DNA from: Bacteroidota bacterium
GTDB lineage: Bacteria > Zhuqueibacterota > JdFR-76 > DREG01
Direction: 5' to 3'
Length of the DNA stretch: 9,861 bases
NCBI GenBank assembly: GCA_030624545.1
Contig: JAUXJX010000036.1
Span: 1 to 9,861, forward strand
The notes beneath the pieces are model-generated. The model searched no databases, was not told the origin of the DNA, and saw only the letters and a program-made list of their open reading frames with translations. The translations under genes and the position numbers were made by a program. Shown here piece by piece: positions 7,426-9,861 of the stretch (within the stretch, counting starts at the first letter, position 1; each line of letters starts with the position of its first letter).

Positions 7426-8487
7426 ATGAATGAATCCGACAGGGTTCTATTTATTCGATTCAGCGCCATCGGCGACATCCTGCTAATTACGCCTCTACTT
7501 CGTCTGTTTCATCATCATTATCCGCATGTACAAATCGACGTATTGACCAAGAAGAACTTCACGAGTCTATTGCAATACCATCCTTTTATTCGAAACATCA
7601 TTGCGATTCCACAATCGCCCTCTTTCGCCGAAATCAAATCAGTTGCAAACGAAATTCGTAGCCAGGAATATAGCAGAATCTTTGATCTGCAAAAGCATTG
7701 GCGTTCCTATTTAATTACTCTCCTTTCCGGAGCCGGCAGGACCTCTCGCTATAAGAAATACGCAATTCGGCGATTCTTTCTGGTTCACCTAAGACTCAAT
7801 TTTTATCCGAAGAGGCCTGCACCAGTTCCCAGGCGCTACTTTGAAGCGTTTCGAGAGCTTCCGATTGACTGGAAGCCCCAACCCCTGGAGCTGTATATTC
7901 CCGACGAGACAAAAGCAAGAATTGAAAGCAAATGGCCATTTGATAAGCGCGAACTGACCATTGCAATCGCTCCCGGAGCAGGACGAAAAACCAAGCGATG
8001 GCCGGTGGATCACTTCATCGAATTGATTAGCCTGCTGCAAGACCAGTATGGAGCGAAAATAATTCTCGTTGGGGGAGATCGAGATAAGCCCATCTGCCAG
8101 GAGATCGAAGGCCAGGTTGCGGAGGGTTTGATTGAATGGTGTGGGCAGACTTCGTTGCTTGAGACCGCGGAGATTCTGAAGAGATGCGACCTCGTCATAA
8201 CTCACGATACTGGGGTCATGCACATGGCGGCCGCCGCGAAGCAAAGGCTTATTGCCATCTTCGGGCCAACCGTAGAAGAATTTGGTTTTTTCCCGTTTAT
8301 GGTGGAGAATCGTGTCATCGAACACCACAATCTATCATGCAGGCCGTGTTCATATCACGGAACGGATACCTGTCCGAAGGGGCACTTTCGCTGTATGAAT
8401 GAGATAGAGCCAATCAAGGTGATCGAGGCGGCCTCAGAATTCCTCGACTCACACAGTAAAGTCCGGCAGGCAAGATTGATTCACTGA
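7426..8487 (+). CDS. GT9-family glycosyltransferase, heptosyltransferase-like
   Basis: This protein belongs to the ADP-heptose:LPS heptosyltransferase family (WaaC/WaaF/WaaQ type, GT-B fold). It should transfer a heptose or related sugar to the LPS inner core on the cytoplasmic face of the inner membrane. With the ATG start it has 353 residues, normal for the family. The N-terminal IRFSAIGD carries D17, in the position of the catalytic aspartate of WaaC. Other family marks are GAGRKTKRWP (184-193), THDTGVMHMAAA (H260-D261-T262-G263), FGPT, and a C-terminal set of cysteines C305-x2-C308-x7-C316-x6-C323. A TTG at 7387 would add 13 residues overlapping the decarboxylase gene. I prefer the ATG because family members begin just before the VLFIRF strand. 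Only a weak AGG at 7411-7413 precedes it, so coupling to the upstream gene is likely. The sugar and acceptor cannot be determined, so no gene symbol is given. Confidence 0.87.
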   Translation: MNESDRVLFIRFSAIGDILLITPLLRLFHHHYPHVQIDVLTKKNFTSLLQYHPFIRNIIAIPQSPSFAEIKSVANEIRSQEYSRIFDLQKHWRSYLITLLSGAGRTSRYKKYAIRRFFLVHLRLNFYPKRPAPVPRRYFEAFRELPIDWKPQPLELYIPDETKARIESKWPFDKRELTIAIAPGAGRKTKRWPVDHFIELISLLQDQYGAKIILVGGDRDKPICQEIEGQVAEGLIEWCGQTSLLETAEILKRCDLVITHDTGVMHMAAAAKQRLIAIFGPTVEEFGFFPFMVENRVIEHHNLSCRPCSYHGTDTCPKGHFRCMNEIEPIKVIEAASEFLDSHSKVRQARLIH

Positions 8488-8535
8488 AAAGTTGCCAATA
8501 GTGAGGGTGGCCTCCCTCCGTGATTTCTATTAGAC

Positions 8536-8542
8536 AAGGAGG
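8536..8542 (+). promoter_or_regulatory. Strong ribosome binding site serving a minicistron
   Basis: AAGGAGG is a near-perfect Shine-Dalgarno sequence. It lies nine bases before an ATG at 8552 but 26 bases before the waaA ATG at 8569, so it fits the short reading frame and not waaA directly. Confidence 0.6.
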
Positions 8543-8551
8543 ATAAGGGTC

Positions 8552-8572
8552 ATGTCTCGGACAAAAAGATGA
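8552..8572 (+). CDS. Six-codon leader minicistron overlapping waaA start
   Basis: ATG TCT CGG ACA AAA AGA TGA would encode MSRTKR. Its TGA overlaps the waaA start as ATGA, the classic stop-restart arrangement. It has the best ribosome binding site in the vicinity. waaA has no start codon upstream in its own frame back to a TGA at 8521. A role in translational coupling or in setting the level of waaA expression is inferred. Alternatively, one missing A in the A5 run at 8563-8567 would fuse this frame to waaA and make it the true N-terminus (MSRTKKMKIF). Confidence 0.35.
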   Translation: MSRTKR

Positions 8573-9861
8573 AGATCTTTTGGTATTTTCTATACAATCT
8601 ACTGGTCATTCCGGTTTTTTTGATCGGCGGTCACATAGCCGGTTTGTTCAATCGCAAAGCTCATGCTGGGCTTGCAGGCCGAAGGCGAATACTGCCGGAT
8701 GTAGAACAGTTTATGAACGGAAGGAACCGGAACCAGAAATGTATTCTCTTCCACTGTGCCTCTATGGGGGAGTATGAACAAATTCGACCGGTACTGAGGG
8801 AAATTTCGCAACGCGAGCCCGACATAGTGAGGATTGTGAGTTTTTTCTCATCGTCAGGCTACGATAACGTGGTGGACAATCCTGACGTAGACCTGAAAAC
8901 ATATTTGCCCCTGGACACGCCTGGGAAGGTTAGGCATTTCTTAAATTGCCTAAGACCGGATGCAGTGGTTATCTCCAAACATGACGTTTGGCCGAATCTT
9001 GTCTGGGCGTTGGCAAGCCGGCAAATTCCGTCTCTGCTCGTGAATGGCACCATGCCCATCGATTCGGTTCGAGCGAAGCCGGTTTTGCGAAATTTCTTCA
9101 GATCCTCGTTTGTTGACCTCAGTTTCGTCGCGCCCGCAAGCGAACAAGATATGAAAGGCTTCCGGAAGATTCTTCCCGCTTGCCCCAATATGGAGGTTCT
9201 CGGCGACACGCGATACGACCAAGTTTTGATTCGCGCCGGGGAAAGCAAGGACATGACCACGATCCTGGAGAATCTTCCTCCCGATAAAAAAACGTTCGTT
9301 GCAGGAAGCACCTGGCCTTCGGATGAAGAGCACCTTCTGCCGGCAATCATCAGGCTATTGCAGAAAATGCCCGAGTTCTTTGCAATCATTATTCCTCATG
9401 AGTTGAATGAAGCCCATATAGAAGATCTGATTGATTCTTTCGAATCCTCCGCTATTGGTGCCACCCTTTATTCAAAGCTGGAATCGGGAGGAAACCTGTT
9501 GGATTACCGGGTGTTGATCATTAACAGGATCGGCATACTTGCCAATCTGTATGGGTATGGCCAGGTGGCGTACGTAGGAGGTAGTTTTGGCCCCGGCGTT
9601 CACAATGTTATGGAACCTGCTGCCTATGGCATTCCGGTTCTATTTGGGCCCAGAATACTGAATTCACCGGAAGCCAGGGCGCTGCAAGAATGTGGGGCAG
9701 GTTTTCTCGTGGAAGATTCTCAAGACGTCTACCGGCAGTTAGAGCGACTTTTTGCAGACGAGCCCGCACGCCAAGAAGCAGGGAGAAGCGCAAAGGCATT
9801 TATCGATGAAAACAGCGGCGCCACGGAGAGGATTACAGGCAAGATCTTGAGTTACGTTTAA
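8569..9861 (+). CDS. waaA: 3-deoxy-D-manno-octulosonic acid (Kdo) transferase
   Basis: WaaA (KdtA) transfers Kdo from CMP-Kdo to a lipid A precursor at the inner membrane, the first step of LPS core assembly. The protein has 430 residues, the usual length. A hydrophobic N-terminal segment at about 4-25 should anchor it to the membrane. HCASMGE carries E68, in the position of the catalytic glutamate. Further marks are KHDVWPN (137-143), GDTRYD (212-217), GSTWPSDEEH (from 246), PHELNEAH (276-283) and GGSFGPGVHNVMEP (337-350), including H345, N346 and E349 of the CMP-Kdo site. The motif versions are closer to the Bacteroidetes-type enzyme than to E. coli. The ATG is the first possible start in this frame, but its own ribosome binding site is poor, so translation may depend on the minicistron before it. 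The gap from the GT9 gene is 81 bases. The stop codon is the last codon of the window. Confidence 0.92.
   Translation: MKIFWYFLYNLLVIPVFLIGGHIAGLFNRKAHAGLAGRRRILPDVEQFMNGRNRNQKCILFHCASMGEYEQIRPVLREISQREPDIVRIVSFFSSSGYDNVVDNPDVDLKTYLPLDTPGKVRHFLNCLRPDAVVISKHDVWPNLVWALASRQIPSLLVNGTMPIDSVRAKPVLRNFFRSSFVDLSFVAPASEQDMKGFRKILPACPNMEVLGDTRYDQVLIRAGESKDMTTILENLPPDKKTFVAGSTWPSDEEHLLPAIIRLLQKMPEFFAIIIPHELNEAHIEDLIDSFESSAIGATLYSKLESGGNLLDYRVLIINRIGILANLYGYGQVAYVGGSFGPGVHNVMEPAAYGIPVLFGPRILNSPEARALQECGAGFLVEDSQDVYRQLERLFADEPARQEAGRSAKAFIDENSGATERITGKILSYV

Noticed and set aside
7789..8328. Antisense open frame of 179 codons opposite the GT9 gene
   Set aside because: It lies wholly inside a well-supported gene, has no recognisable domain and is best seen as a shadow of the codon pattern.
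8503..8518. GAGGG-TGGCCT-CCCTC hairpin after the GT9 gene, considered as a terminator
   Set aside because: The stem is only five pairs and no T-run follows (CGTGATTTCT), so it does not meet the pattern of an intrinsic terminator.
8859..9389. Antisense open frame of 176 codons opposite waaA
   Set aside because: It is fully covered by WaaA, whose motifs are convincing, and it shows no family features or ribosome binding context of its own.

Overview
The window looks like a stretch of chromosome from a diderm (Gram-negative-type) bacterium. It carries a Kdo transferase and a heptosyltransferase-family enzyme for lipopolysaccharide (LPS) core, a long-chain polyprenyl diphosphate synthase, and a signalling cluster. 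All seven genes are on the + strand. The Kdo transferase motifs (KHDVW, GDTRYD, GVHNVMEP) resemble the Bacteroidetes-like branch more than the enterobacterial one. Together with moderate GC content by eye and mixed ATG/GTG starts, this hints at the FCB superphylum or a related uncultured lineage. That placement is inference; no rRNA or marker gene is present to settle it. I see no mobile elements, CRISPR arrays, tRNA or rRNA genes.

Region 1 (1-5072) is a three-gene signal-transduction cluster. The first gene is a histidine kinase with four tandem GAF domains, probably cut at its 5' end by the window edge. The second is a protein that starts with a receiver domain and continues PAS-PAS-HisKA-HATPase. 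The third is a stand-alone receiver of 122 residues. Gaps are only 48 and 44 bases, so the three are probably co-transcribed. The layout suggests a multistep phosphorelay, but no DNA-binding or enzymatic output domain is encoded here.

Region 2 (5073-6473) holds a polyprenyl diphosphate synthase gene flanked by two gaps of about 210-220 bases. The upstream gap has a consensus-like -35 box. The downstream gap has several dyads and direct repeats.

Region 3 (6474-9861) is an envelope-sugar cluster: a UDP-glucuronate decarboxylase (UDP-xylose synthase), a GT9-family heptosyltransferase-like enzyme, and the Kdo transferase WaaA, whose stop codon ends the window. They would supply a nucleotide sugar and two glycosyl transfers for LPS core or another surface glycan. 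The most unusual local detail is a six-codon minicistron with an excellent ribosome binding site whose stop overlaps the waaA start codon (ATGA).

I did not find a clearly novel biological system. The observations most worth checking are the waaA leader minicistron, the output-less phosphorelay and the structured region upstream of the decarboxylase gene.
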